Source: Utricularia gibba
Lineage: Eukaryota; Streptophyta; Magnoliopsida; Lamiales; Lentibulariaceae
Reading direction: 5' to 3'
Assembly (NCBI GenBank): GCA_002189035.1
Contig: NEEC01000016.1
Location: 558,001-622,000 of the forward strand
Length of the DNA: 64,000 bases
Part shown: positions 12,334-23,004 of the stretch, piece by piece
How positions within the stretch are numbered: the stretch's first letter is position 1
How the letters are laid out: the number at the start of each line of letters is the position of its first letter
Position numbers and translations under genes: made by a program
The notes under the pieces: model-generated
What the model was told of the DNA's origin: nothing
The model's input: the letters and a program-made list of their open reading frames with translations, nothing else
Database searches by the model: none

Positions 12334-13004
12334 GACGGACGGAGAGGTTGGAGCGAGCTTGTTGTACGGTAGGGGTGAGTGAGGAATTTATAGATTTGGT
12401 ACGAATAGAGTATAGTATGTAATTTCAATTTGTAATTTAAATTACGTAAATAAAATTAATTTTAAGATTATATGAATTAAATTAATTTAAGATTATAAAA
12501 ATGTTTCGCAAGATAATATAAATTTCATAAAATAAAAATATATAATATAAAATTTTATATATTAAATTATATAATAATTTAATATTATGATACGAATATA
12601 TTATTATAATAAATTTAATAAATCCAATAATTTGTCAATTTAATTAAAACTTTTTTGATTTTATTACAAAACGATTAAAAATCAAAATATTCAAAAAAAT
12701 AAAAAACATTTTGGTCCTTTGACTTTGTGCACTTCAAAGGTGTGCCCAGAGTTGAGGTGTTCCTTCTCCAAAATCCTGAATGGAAAAGAATTGCAACACT
12801 TTGCAAGATCAAATATTTCAATTATATCCTGATGTTTTCCAATCCTAAAGCGATGTCCTGATATTGCTGAAACACCTCTCATTTGTTTTTGTTTATTTCA
12901 GAAGCTCAAGTCTAATGTCTTGGGAATGAGTGCAAGCAAAAATCTATATGAAACAAGGAAAAAGAAGTGCATTCTAACTACTGCAAGCCCGTTCTTAAAG
13001 CAGC
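12334..13004. other. AT-rich intergenic spacer
   Basis: 12400-12700 is extremely AT-rich and featureless. 12700-13004 has mixed composition and is probably the 3' flank of the CLPTM1 gene. No recognisable coding match. Confidence 0.45.
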
Positions 13005-16000
13005 TCAGTTTGTTTTCTTCTCTTCTTCTTGTTCTATCAGCTGTATCTTGTCGCCGGAGGATTGTTCTTCCTCCCCGCCGAACCCAAACTCATTCACTCT
13101 TTTCTTGTCCACTGGGTAGATCCATCGTTGGTATAGATAAATCAGGAATATAACATCTGCAAGAAGTTTCAAAATTTTCATTAAGAAACGAACATCTGAG
13201 GGGGAAGGAAGCACCTTTTGGTGATACTAGAAGTTTAAGAAACCTCACCATCACGGAATACAGAAAGGCGGTGAAGGATTGGCATTTTGATAACAAATGC
13301 GAAGAGATCATCGATGATGGTGTTGAGGAATTTGTATGTCATCTGCCTCCAAGGTAGGTGTGCAACAGATTTTAGCTTATAGTTGATGAAAAGCTGTGGG
13401 CACATCATGATGAAGCCTGCAAAAAAAGTTGTTTGAGACATGAAATCAGAATATTAAACGGCCTCATTGAATATGTTCATTTCAAGCTCAATGCTACCGG
13501 GGATTAAGAGAAGAGCTTTCAGATCAATACTAACCAAACATGTAGACACAGCTCGTGAGGGATGAAAGAATCCAGGAATACCAGCTCTTGTGGCGTTCAT
13601 ACTTCAGAGAGTAAATAGAGAAACAAACCGCGAGAAATAGGAGAACATATGTCAAATACTTCATAGCAAGGTCATCGTATTCCTTTGTCTTGTTCTTGGC
13701 ATATGAGTCACGGTCCCGAAACCTGAGCCTTGGTATCATGCCAGATCTATCAATCTGATGCGGGAAAAACGGTGCCCACAAGATAAGAGATGGTGTATTA
13801 CGATTCTGATCCTCAGGATTATTTAGGATCAGGTTGAACTTTAAACAATGATAGAAGCTCATACCTCGATGTGCATGGCCTTCCCTATTTTCCAGAACTC
13901 GATGCAGCAGCCAATGCCAGAACTTGCCAGTATCATCCACGAAGTTTCATTGTCAAGAAGATACAGGAACACGATTAGTTGGCAGAAGAAATTAACAACG
14001 ACAGATTTCGCTGATAGACCCTCCATTGATTTGTTTTTATTCCAGAACTGGATATCTGTAAACAATAACTTTTCAATAGCAAGCTTAAGGAACACTGATG
14101 ACCAAAAAAGGGGGATGAGTTACCATTCTTGAAGGCCAAGAAGTCGAATATCGAGTGAAGTACAGAAACAACCATAGTGACTCCTAAAAGGTAAGGATTT
14201 CCTTCCAAAAATACTCTCTGCAGGTAAGTAATAGGGTCACAAGTCCACAAAAATGATTTACACCACAATCAATCATAATGAAATTATGAACAGCTCAAAC
14301 ATATTGTGGACAAAAAACATCACAAACTTCAAATGATGGAAGGCTTTGACAAAGATGAAAAATTCACGGACAAAATACTATATATAATTCATGATTCGAA
14401 TCCAACAAAAGCATAACAGTTACGCAAGTAATTTCCATCAAATTTAAAAGCTTTGCGGATACATAAATGGCAACACAAAACCAGTAAAAAAATGTCACCT
14501 TGAGTTCATCAGCTTCCCCCTCGAGCATGCTCCCATAGCTTCTATGAATTTGGAAAGACTGGTCGATCTGGAGGAACAGCTGCCATTTTGTCATGCTAAT
14601 GGGACCGACTTCTAAATTCAGTGGCAATTCATTTACAGTCTCATTTATTGCTATTAACTTATCACGAAGCAGCCAAAATTCATTGAAGAAGATGGTCGGG
14701 TAGTAATTTCCAGTAGTTGGTTCAATGTTCAAGTCTGATAATTTGAGTTGAGGAATATGCAGAAGTAGTGAGTAAAGGCACTACCAGAAATAAACACTGG
14801 ATGCAAGAAGATAGGGTATAAGGATACAAGGGGCAATATTGGGAGGAACTGCATTCTGAGGATATCTGCAAAGAAAAGCGTATGATGATCACTTTGCCTC
14901 GAAGGCAATTTTAGAATAAAAATATGGCAGGAACTTCAAAATGAAAATCAAAGAAAACTGAATGGATAATTCTGGTACTCATCCGAAACACAACTTTTTA
15001 CCTTGAAAAATCTTCAACCAGATTAACTGTGATATTGGGCTTCCAATAAGAAATCCATTCAACTGGGCTATCTTTCTCCTCAGCTTGATCATCTTTGAAT
15101 TCCTGTATAAGAAAAGGCATCTGTCATTTAGTTTCTTGACCAAAAGCAAAGAGAAATATGAAATTCGTTAGAAATTTTTCAGCAGCATACTATTAGTGAA
15201 CAAAAAAGCATTTCATTAACTTGCATAAAAAAACAGAGAACCTCAGAGATCTTTTTATCGACAATTGAATCTTCAGTGTTTCCCAAAAGACTCTTTTTCT
15301 TGTCATTGTTTGACTTTTTCAAGTATGTCACCACGGCTACATAATATAACAAAAGTTAATTGATTTTGATAATCTACAGAGCCATCAAGAACAGAAACAC
15401 GGTTTGTGTAAGAAAGATGTATCTCACGGCGAGACCACCCAAAAGCAGACAAAGGTTGGTATTCGGGATCCCTTGGATCTGGAGGATAGCCAGACCTAGC
15501 AAAGAAAACATGGGCAAAAAGGCTTCCGTTGTTCTTTACGGCCTGTTGGAGAGAGAGCAAAAAAAATAAATGTAGAATCCAGGAACAATCACGAAACGCA
15601 CCTGTTCAAATAATGGCACTCAATGCACAGGAAACAGTACCTCAGAGGGATAATACTTCAAGGACAGAGTTCTTGTACTATCATCATTCCAGACCGCATA
15701 AGGTATATTTGTCTCATGCCAAACAAGGGCTCTTTCACTGCCAAAATCATTGAACTTCTCTTTCTCGGATAGGTATAACCACATATCCTGAAACGGAACC
15801 TAAATTCTTCAAAACATGGCAAAGAGAACAAATTTCCTTCTACAAATCTAAAATCCCTTGTACACGGACATAGTTTCACGTCAGCCTCTTGCTCTTCCAT
15901 ACAATCGGCATACACGATTCATGATATGCTACTATAAACCATAAAAGAATAAAATCCAATCACAATTTTGACCATCAAGGACCCTGCCGAAGACTGAGAA

Positions 16001-16428
16001 CAGAAGAATGATCCTCACAGCATCATTCAGATACGGAAGTCCGTCTAGGATCACATGCAAATATGCAATTTTTAATCTTCTATTCATAAAAAGTACATCT
16101 TTAGGTCTTGAACGTCATCACTCAATCGATCAACTGCGCGCAAAAATACCCACACGCACATCCCTAAAAAAATAAACGCCTCATAAAAACAATATTATCA
16201 AAAAATCACGGACCAACGTTTCCCCTTTGTGAAACAGGTTGGAGATCTGTTGAGCGGACTCATTAGGAGGAGGCCGTTTAGGTCCAATGAACTTGGATAT
16301 GAAGTACCAGAACACAGCAGCTCTGATTATACCAGTCACCATCTGCCCAAATCCCTGCTGCCGCTGCTGCGGCCTTCCTTCAACTGCGCCCCCGCCTCCG
16401 CCCCCGCCGTTGCCGCAGGGGCCTCCAT
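13005..16428 (-). CDS. CLPTM1 homolog (cleft lip and palate transmembrane protein 1 family)
   Basis: Polytopic ER/Golgi membrane protein of the CLPTM1 family; exact role in plants unclear. Twelve exons: 16428-16214, 15787-15641, 15542-15428, 15336-15242, 15102-15002, 14865-14828, 14734-14499, 14217-14124, 14055-13865, 13754-13535, 13416-13249, 13156-13005. Seen: DMWLYLSEKEKF; HVFFARSGYPPDP; EWISYWKPNITVNLV; RVFLEGNPYLLGVTMVVS; FKNDIQFW; YERHKSWYSWILSSLTSC; MPILHRLSVFRDDVIFLIYL; YQRWIYPVDKKRVNEFG. Oddity: the ATG at 16428 is one base out of frame with the rest of exon 1. Adding one base in a G run (plus-strand C runs 16389-16393 or 16401-16405) gives a clean 590-residue protein with a Gly/Gln-rich start. 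Without it, translation would begin at Met 16342 (561 residues), losing only the low-complexity N-terminus. Confidence 0.92.
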
Positions 16429-17022
16429 ATCTATCCTCCGTGAAAGGATACCGAACGGCCGCCTTCCGTTTCAGTCACAACACCACCACCAAAGCCCCAG
16501 ATACGCGGTCGAGGGCAGTATCAGATCGGAAACAAGAAGAACCCTCTTTTTTTTTTCTTCTTTTTGTATCATATTCCTCCCAATATCCTTTTTAAATAAT
16601 TTATTTATTAGTATTTATTTAATTATTGGTCACATTTTTAATGCTTATTTACCATTTTACCCACCAATTATTCAAAATTTCCAGAAAATACTCAGGTGGG
16701 CCAGAAGCTTTAACGTATCGGGTACTGCACATTAAAAAAAAAAGAAAAAAGAATGTATTATATGGAGAGATTGTACGAAAGAGCCCTTGTAAATTTCCCA
16801 AACCTAATTTCTCCCTCGCGAACCCTAACAGTTTCCGTCTGTCCGCCTTTTCCGCTTCTTCTTCGTCTTCTTCATCTCTCCCTCCCCAGGCCGTTGTATC
16901 TCTGTATCTTCGTACATCTCTCTCCTTGACGATTTCTTTTTTTTTCTCATCTACATATCGGCCAGATCTGAGAGGAAGGGTGCAGGTTAGGACTCCACGC
17001 GCCGAGATCTGAGTCCCGGAGG
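16429..17022. promoter_or_regulatory. Divergent promoter between CLPTM1 and PHD-finger genes
   Basis: A 594-bp interval separates two divergent start codons, so both promoters must lie here. It contains AACCCTAA at 16821-16828, a near-match to the telo-box (AAACCCTA) common in plant housekeeping promoters, followed by pyrimidine-rich leader sequence up to the PHD gene start. Only the telo-box-like site is seen directly; use as a shared promoter is inferred from geometry. Confidence 0.55.
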
Positions 17023-19807
17023 ATGATGGTTCATGGCAGACCATCTAAGAGACTGGTGAAAAGGCGCGTGACCGCCGAGCTCACCGATTTCCTGACGTTT
17101 CCGGCCGAGAGCGATTTGGAATCGTACCCCGGGGTCGCCAAGCCGTTCAGAATTAAAGTTTCGAGTTTCCTTGCGAAGCACGCGCTCGCGCCTCCGCCTT
17201 CGTCTCTGTTCCCTCATCTTGTCGTTTGGCAGATCCCCTTCCGAGTCGGAGACGACGGCGGCCCGCCGTTTGCCTCGACGTCGTAGAGGAGGACGTCGCC
17301 AGATCCAGATCTCCGTACTGCGATCAGTGTCGCGTCGTTGGTGAGTTTCTTGAAACGCAAGAGGCCGCCGCCTTACTTCCTTTTTCTTTTTTTCCCTCTC
17401 AAGAAAAAAAATTAAAAAATGATTTAATTTATTAATATCTAAATAGAACGTGTAGATCAACGGTACTTTTGAAATTATTGGTATGCGGACCCCACGTTTA
17501 TCTATAATTAGAAAAACAAGAAGTCGTACAGCTTTTGCGATTCCCGATATTTCTTTTCCTTCTTTTGTACGAGTTAGAAATAAAATAATCTTGTTGCGTC
17601 GTGTACGGTGACGAGTTTGTTGCCACGTGGATTCATCATTTATGTGTTACTCGCTTTCTTAATGTCGAAGTCTTGAAGGCGCGGCTTGTTTGTGGGGGCC
17701 CTTGTCATCAATTCTTTTGGTTTTCCCTCCAGAATTTGGTTAGACTTCTTTACTGTTTGCAGGTTGGAGTGGTAATCCAGTGAGTGCGAAACGGTACCAT
17801 TTCATAATCAAGTCAGATGGAGATCCAATCGCGGGGTGTAACAAGCCTTGTGCCGGATGTGGGGATGCAGTTAATATGGGCGATCCCAGGTGGGAATTTG
17901 ATTTTGTTCTTTTCTGTGTAATTTGGTAAACGGGTTCTTGGATTATTATGTTATTCGTTGGTTGGATGATGTTCTTATTCAGTGGTTAATGATGTAGGTG
18001 CAAGACGTGCAACCATTTGATGACTGCTGAAGATGTTGAAGATTGGATCTATCAGCAGCTAGAGAGTACAAGCCATCTGTTGCATGGTGTGATCCATCTC
18101 AATGGGTATGGGCATCTTCTCAGAGTCAACGGTAGAGAGGGTGGATCCAGGATTCTCTCCGGGCGACAAATCATCAACTTTTGGGATCGCCTTTGCGATG
18201 TTTTGGGTGCTAGGTGAGAGCGATGGCGAACTGGGTTTCTTCACTCTTCGGTTTTCTTGGTATTACAAATTGATGTTGACTTGGGTTTATTGAATTCCAT
18301 TAATGAACAGGAAGGTCAGTGTGATGGATGTGTCGAAGAAAAATGGGATGGACTTTCGTTTGCTTCATGCGGTCATTAAAGGCCATCCCTGGTACGGAGA
18401 ATGGGGCTACAAGTTTGGTGCTGGTAGTTTTTCTAGAACGCTGGATGACTACAATGCTGCTGTAGCCAACCTTTCATCGATGCCACTGTCGTCCTTTAGA
18501 TCGCAAGGAAGGAAAGTTCGTTCCCGATTACATGATTTGATCTCGTTCTATCAGTCTATATCAGATCACGATCTTACAACACTTCGGGACATTTTCTCTT
18601 TCATGGTTGGTTTGATTCAAGAAAATTTCCAACCCCCGCTTAAGGCGGATGAGCATCCTTGCAAGAAGCTTAAAGCTTCTGGCTCCAAGACATTGAGTTC
18701 TTGGACTGCCGATGAAAAAAGGCATGTTGAGGATGCCATGTTCAAGGTCTTGCGTGCTGTTAGTGGGTCCACCTGGATTAGTTGGCGTGCTCTTAAAGGT
18801 GCCGTTTGCAGAGCAGGGTCTCCCGAGCTCCTGGATCACTGCCTCAGGGAATTGCATGGTAAAGAGGCAGCTCCAGGGCTGGTGGTCAGAACTCGTGTGC
18901 CTTCTGGTGGCACCGAGTACAGGTTAGGACACTTAACCTTTTTCTCTACCTCTGCTCAAGTCATTCGATAGCAATGCATTTATTCTGACTGATAATTTGC
19001 TCCAGACTTGAGCCAGGAAGTGCAACCATTCAGACCAACACCTCCACTAAAACATTGCCAATGACAAGCTACCTGTCGGAAAAGCGTCTTTTGCAAGACC
19101 TCAAGTATTTTTATGAGTGCATGCTGCATCCAGAAACCATGGTATCTCATGTTGCCCCAGCATATTTGAACCCGGCGGTTAACTCGGCTACAACCATAGT
19201 TGACTGCAAGCAGTTCGTAAAGGACTACCAGCCCAGGGATCAGTTTCTGAGCTCCAGGGACACCACTGTGAATGTCCTCTGTGAGGTGGACCTCATGGAA
19301 CAACCCGGAGACTTCACCCACAACCCCCCACCGGAAATACTGGTGCTCTCACCGGATGCCACAATCGCCGACCTCAAGTCGGAAGCAACCAGAGCCTTCC
19401 AAGAAGTGTACCTGATTTTTAGGAGGTTCCAAACCGAAGAGCTGGTAGGATACAATGGCGTCGATGAATCCACTCAGCTCAAGCTCCTATTCGGCTCGTC
19501 GGAGTTCGTCCGAGTCCGAGGGAAGTTCCTGGGGAAGAATGCCCTCGGCAAGTATCGAATGGAAAGGGGAGTCGAGAGGTGGATCGTCGACTGCCTCTGC
19601 GGAGCCAAGGACGACGATGGTGAACGAATGCTGGCATGCGACGTCTGCAGCGTGTGGCAGCACACTCGCTGCTCCGGCATCCCTGACTCAGAAGCTGTTC
19701 CGGTGAAGTTCTCCTGCCACCGCTGCCGGACTTGGAAAAGCTACAACCGATGCGCCGGACCCGAACCTCACCGCACTCATTCCGAAGCGCAGCTGCCGCT
19801 GCTCTAG
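17023..19807 (+). CDS. PHD-finger protein, MMD1/MS1-like (At1g33420-type)
   Basis: Nuclear PHD-finger regulator of the family of MALE MEIOCYTE DEATH 1 and MALE STERILITY 1. Five exons: 17023-17340, 17763-17889, 17998-18213, 18311-18922, 19006-19807. Seen: MMVHGRPSKRLVKRRVTAEL; SRSPYCDQCRVVGWSGNP; HGVIHLNGYGHLLRVNGREG; KVSVMDVSKKNGMDFRLLH; SWTADEKRHVEDAMFKVLRA (a winged-helix-like part); and C-terminal PHD finger CLCGAKDDDGERMLACDVC to CHRC with the expected Cys4-His-Cys3 spacing. Oddity: exon 1 as written stops at about 17286 (TAG). One extra base in the CCC run at 17262-17264 restores the conserved LDVVEEDVARSRS and makes the spliced length 2076 nt, 691 residues. It resembles the somatic At1g33420 type more than MMD1 itself. 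Confidence 0.9.
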
Positions 19808-20388
19808 TCTCTTGTACCCAACCCTCCAATGTACATGCGTTTTAGCCTTTCAGAGACTCTCCCATCTCCGCGTCTCTCGCCTTTCGCTAGAGAGAGCCCA
19901 GCCCAGCCCGTGTACAGTGATTTTGTATGGCACGTGTAGAAAAAAGAAATGAATTAAGCAGATTCATTCAGTTTTTTGGAAAAAATTATTTTTATTTTTA
20001 GAAAAAGGAAAAAATAATATTTTTTGTTTTATTTAAATACAAATAATTTAATAAAATTTTATATCACATATCGTTTATTTGACGACTGAAGAACAGCGGA
20101 GAAACTGCAGGGGACTACTGAAACTGGAAACTACAAAACTGATGATGAGGTGAAGCCAGAGGAGACAAATCGATGCAGCTCTGGAGGCAGAGGATTCCAT
20201 CCAGTGTGATAACTAACACATGTACAGGGGGGAGTTGGAAATCAGGCAATCAGAGGACCTTGATCAAGGCTTCGCAGGGGCTGCGTTGTGCTTCGGCGCA
20301 CGATCATGCACGAGGAGTGTAGAATTATTGCTGAAGCTCAAGTGTGGAGTCTGGTAATCCCATTGCTTGGCTGATCTCTCATCTCTCA
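19808..20388. other. Convergent intergenic region, PHD gene / MOCOS-like gene
   Basis: Two genes end toward each other here. The interval holds both 3' flanks and an AT-rich core at 19970-20070. No other feature seen. Confidence 0.5.
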
Positions 20389-23004
20389 CTATTCGATCTC
20401 CTCAGAAACGGGTGGAAGCATGGCTGCGCCTTCTTTGATGAACGCGGGGTCTAGAAATTTGGCGACGAAAGCCCAGAGCTTGTACACATCCTCAAAGTTG
20501 GTCAAGAATCCGAAGGATGCTGTAACGACCTCCACTCTGATGAACCCATTTCTGCTATCCGGCATCGGCTTGCAGAGAGTGGTGTCGTCTAGACTAGAAG
20601 GCCTGTGCTTGGCGCTGTCAAGTATCTGTATGTGGCTCATTATTCCGACGCCAATTGAAATCCCATGAGTCTCGGCAAGTTTCTGGACGATTTCAGGGCT
20701 GATCAGGCCGCGGTTCTGGTCCCTGAGATTGAAAGCCACTGCTGAACCTCTTTCGTACTTGATTTTGGGGCCGTATATGTGGACTAGCGGCGCCCCTGAA
20801 CCGGGTATTCTCAGTTGCAGCAAAGATGTTACAAGCCAGTTCAGCAAGAACCGTAGCCGAGAAGTGGTCTTGTTGAGGCCGAGCATGTTGACATGATCAA
20901 GATGCCTGCAGGTTATCTCTGGTTCGCCCCTGTCCGAGTCCTGATCTTCCCCTTGTTCCCCGTTTCTCATGTAGTCTTCTTCTTCTTCTGGACTCGCTGC
21001 AGCAGATAAGTCTGCAGCCTCCAGGGGTGGGATCTGAGGGACTCTGCCACTGTATTCGGTACTAAACGACACCCTTCTTCCATTCCTCCCCGACTGCTCA
21101 GCCTCTTCTAACCCATCAATTCTACTCCTTTCTCGTCTTTCTAGTAGCCTGAAGTCACCTTCTGTCTCCCGTCTTATTGCGCTTTCCTTTTCCATATGAA
21201 CAGCAGGAGCAGTTCTTTGGAAAGTCCTGGATACTGTGGCAGCAGAATTTGCATCTGTTTCAATCTCTTGAAATTTTTCAAGTTCCTGAGAATCCAATTG
21301 AGTTGGATGGTGATTTCCATTGCACCGAGGCTTCAGCTCCTCGTTGTGCATTGAGCTGGTCGGTATCGCAGGCTTCAGTTTATTTTGTTTCCTTCTACCA
21401 AACCAAGCTGGCGGCTGCGGGGACGGGGTGCCGAGCTGGTTTGAGCGGCCAGCGCCGTCTTCAGATCTCAGAGGACTCTGTCCCAAATCAATCCAGAGTG
21501 AGTTATCAGATGACTCTTCACTGAAGACCGGGCTTTTCATGGCTTCTCCAACAGAAATACTTTCAGCTTCCTCAAAAATGGTACTCGTCTCATCCCTATC
21601 AGAATAGTTATCATCATGCACCATTTCTGCTTCAAATACGTCCCTCACCTGAGCAGAAGTATATGCACCAGAGAATGCAGGCAGCTGCGACGCCGGCCGA
21701 GTTACCGGCGTTTCGTCATTGTTTCCATCTTCTTGCTCACCAAAAACAGGGAAATTGTCCATGGAATCACTGAAGTACATAGGAAAAACAGGCCTTATTT
21801 TGACTATACCTGAACCAGCATGGCCTGACTGGTTTTGGAGGATTCCAATCACTGATCTCTTGATCAGTAAGCAACCGAATCCAGTCGGATCAAACCCGAA
21901 AACTCGATAAAACGAGGTGATGATGAAATCTGGCCGGAACAGGGATAAACCAAGAGCATCCATGTCCTTAGGACCCAATGCCCCAGCATCAAGCAAAACA
22001 TGCCAATTGTTCTGTTGAGCCAGGGCCATCCACTGGTATGAGTACTTTGAGCCTGTAACTCGAGACTGCACAGGGAAAACAAAAAGCCCTGTTGCAGAAC
22101 CTTTCTTCTTTCTCCTCTTCTTGGTCAAAAGCTGCTTCCTTAAATCAGCAGAGCAAAGTTTCAAAGTGGGCCATTTGAACCATGCACTTTGAACCTTGGC
22201 ACCTTTCTCTCTAGCCCTCTGAGACATCCAGCTGATGGACTGGCTCTCATGATCGAACATGGTTACCAGTCTCTTGTTCATATGAAAAGGGTATGATTCA
22301 GACAAAAGCTTAAAGGCCGAGCCACGGCTAACTGTGAAAACAAGAGCATATTCATTCTCAGGGATGTTCAAGTAATCCATTATCCTCATCTTTATATCAT
22401 GCTCTACTGTGCCTACCTCAGCTCCACCATACAGAGCATGATTCGTCAGATTGGTTGTAATCTCAGATAGGCTAAATGTAGATGATTCCCAGTGATGCAC
22501 TGTTTGCAGAAAGGAGAACAACCCGAATCCACAGTAATCAAGGCATGCTCTAGAACCAGCACCAGAGAGGTGGGAGTACTCATCTGACCTCAGAAGATCA
22601 ATCCTCTCGGACAAATGATAGCCTGGATACATAGATATAAACTTGGAGAATGCTTCGTCGAATCGTGGGATCGAATACGCCGACTCGAATACTTGCTCAG
22701 CAGCAAGAGCAGTGGCTCGGAGGAAATCACTCTCAGCATTTGACCGGGTGGTGGATTGTGGTTGTCCTCCTGAACCATTACCTTCTTGTAGCTCAGAATC
22801 CAGTTCCTCGGACTTAGCAAGTGAGCCATCATTTGAAGATTCTTCAAGAGCCAATCTCAGCTTGTGTTTTTGCCGTTTCTTCTGGATAGATGGACTGCTT
22901 TTTGTTTCCTCGGATGAACGTTCAGAACCATATCTGGTTCTGTTCTTCTTGCTCAGAATCAGAGCAGCACATTGAGATAATGGCTTCCAAAGAGAGAGAT
23001 GCAT
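20389..23004 (-). CDS. MOCOS-like PLP-fold protein (At5g66950/At4g37100 type), pseudo-enzyme
   Basis: Intronless gene of 871 residues from Met 23004 (MHLSLWKPLSQCAALILSKK); an in-frame Met 16 codons upstream is less likely because this N-terminus is the conserved one. The N-terminal half has the aminotransferase fold of molybdenum-cofactor sulfurase: LDYCGFGLFSF, LTNHALYGGAEVGTVEHDIK, LLDAGALGPKDMDALGLSLF, RPDFIITSFYRVFGFDPTGF. A long Ser/Glu-rich disordered middle follows, then a conserved C-terminal block, HLDHVNMLGLNKTTSRLRFL to FGFLTNFEDVYKLWAFVAKF. Oddity: the position of the PLP-binding lysine (SFYK in ABA3) is Arg here (SFYR), while the cofactor-contacting Asp (LLDAG) is kept. The substitution implies no classic Schiff base. 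I recall Arg in Arabidopsis members too, so it may be a family trait. Cellular role unknown. Confidence 0.88.
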   Translation of the reverse strand: MHLSLWKPLSQCAALILSKKNRTRYGSERSSEETKSSPSIQKKRQKHKLRLALEESSNDGSLAKSEELDSELQEGNGSGGQPQSTTRSNAESDFLRATALAAEQVFESAYSIPRFDEAFSKFISMYPGYHLSERIDLLRSDEYSHLSGAGSRACLDYCGFGLFSFLQTVHHWESSTFSLSEITTNLTNHALYGGAEVGTVEHDIKMRIMDYLNIPENEYALVFTVSRGSAFKLLSESYPFHMNKRLVTMFDHESQSISWMSQRAREKGAKVQSAWFKWPTLKLCSADLRKQLLTKKRRKKKGSATGLFVFPVQSRVTGSKYSYQWMALAQQNNWHVLLDAGALGPKDMDALGLSLFRPDFIITSFYRVFGFDPTGFGCLLIKRSVIGILQNQSGHAGSGIVKIRPVFPMYFSDSMDNFPVFGEQEDGNNDETPVTRPASQLPAFSGAYTSAQVRDVFEAEMVHDDNYSDRDETSTIFEEAESISVGEAMKSPVFSEESSDNSLWIDLGQSPLRSEDGAGRSNQLGTPSPQPPAWFGRRKQNKLKPAIPTSSMHNEELKPRCNGNHHPTQLDSQELEKFQEIETDANSAATVSRTFQRTAPAVHMEKESAIRRETEGDFRLLERRERSRIDGLEEAEQSGRNGRRVSFSTEYSGRVPQIPPLEAADLSAAASPEEEEDYMRNGEQGEDQDSDRGEPEITCRHLDHVNMLGLNKTTSRLRFLLNWLVTSLLQLRIPGSGAPLVHIYGPKIKYERGSAVAFNLRDQNRGLISPEIVQKLAETHGISIGVGIMSHIQILDSAKHRPSSLDDTTLCKPMPDSRNGFIRVEVVTASFGFLTNFEDVYKLWAFVAKFLDPAFIKEGAAMLPPVSEEIE

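Noticed and set aside
17226-17435. Second frame over PHD exon 1 taken as a separate gene
   Set aside because: It is the continuation of the PHD protein after a one-base frame break (LDVVEEDVARSRS); a splice explanation would need an intron of about 40 nt, too short for plants.
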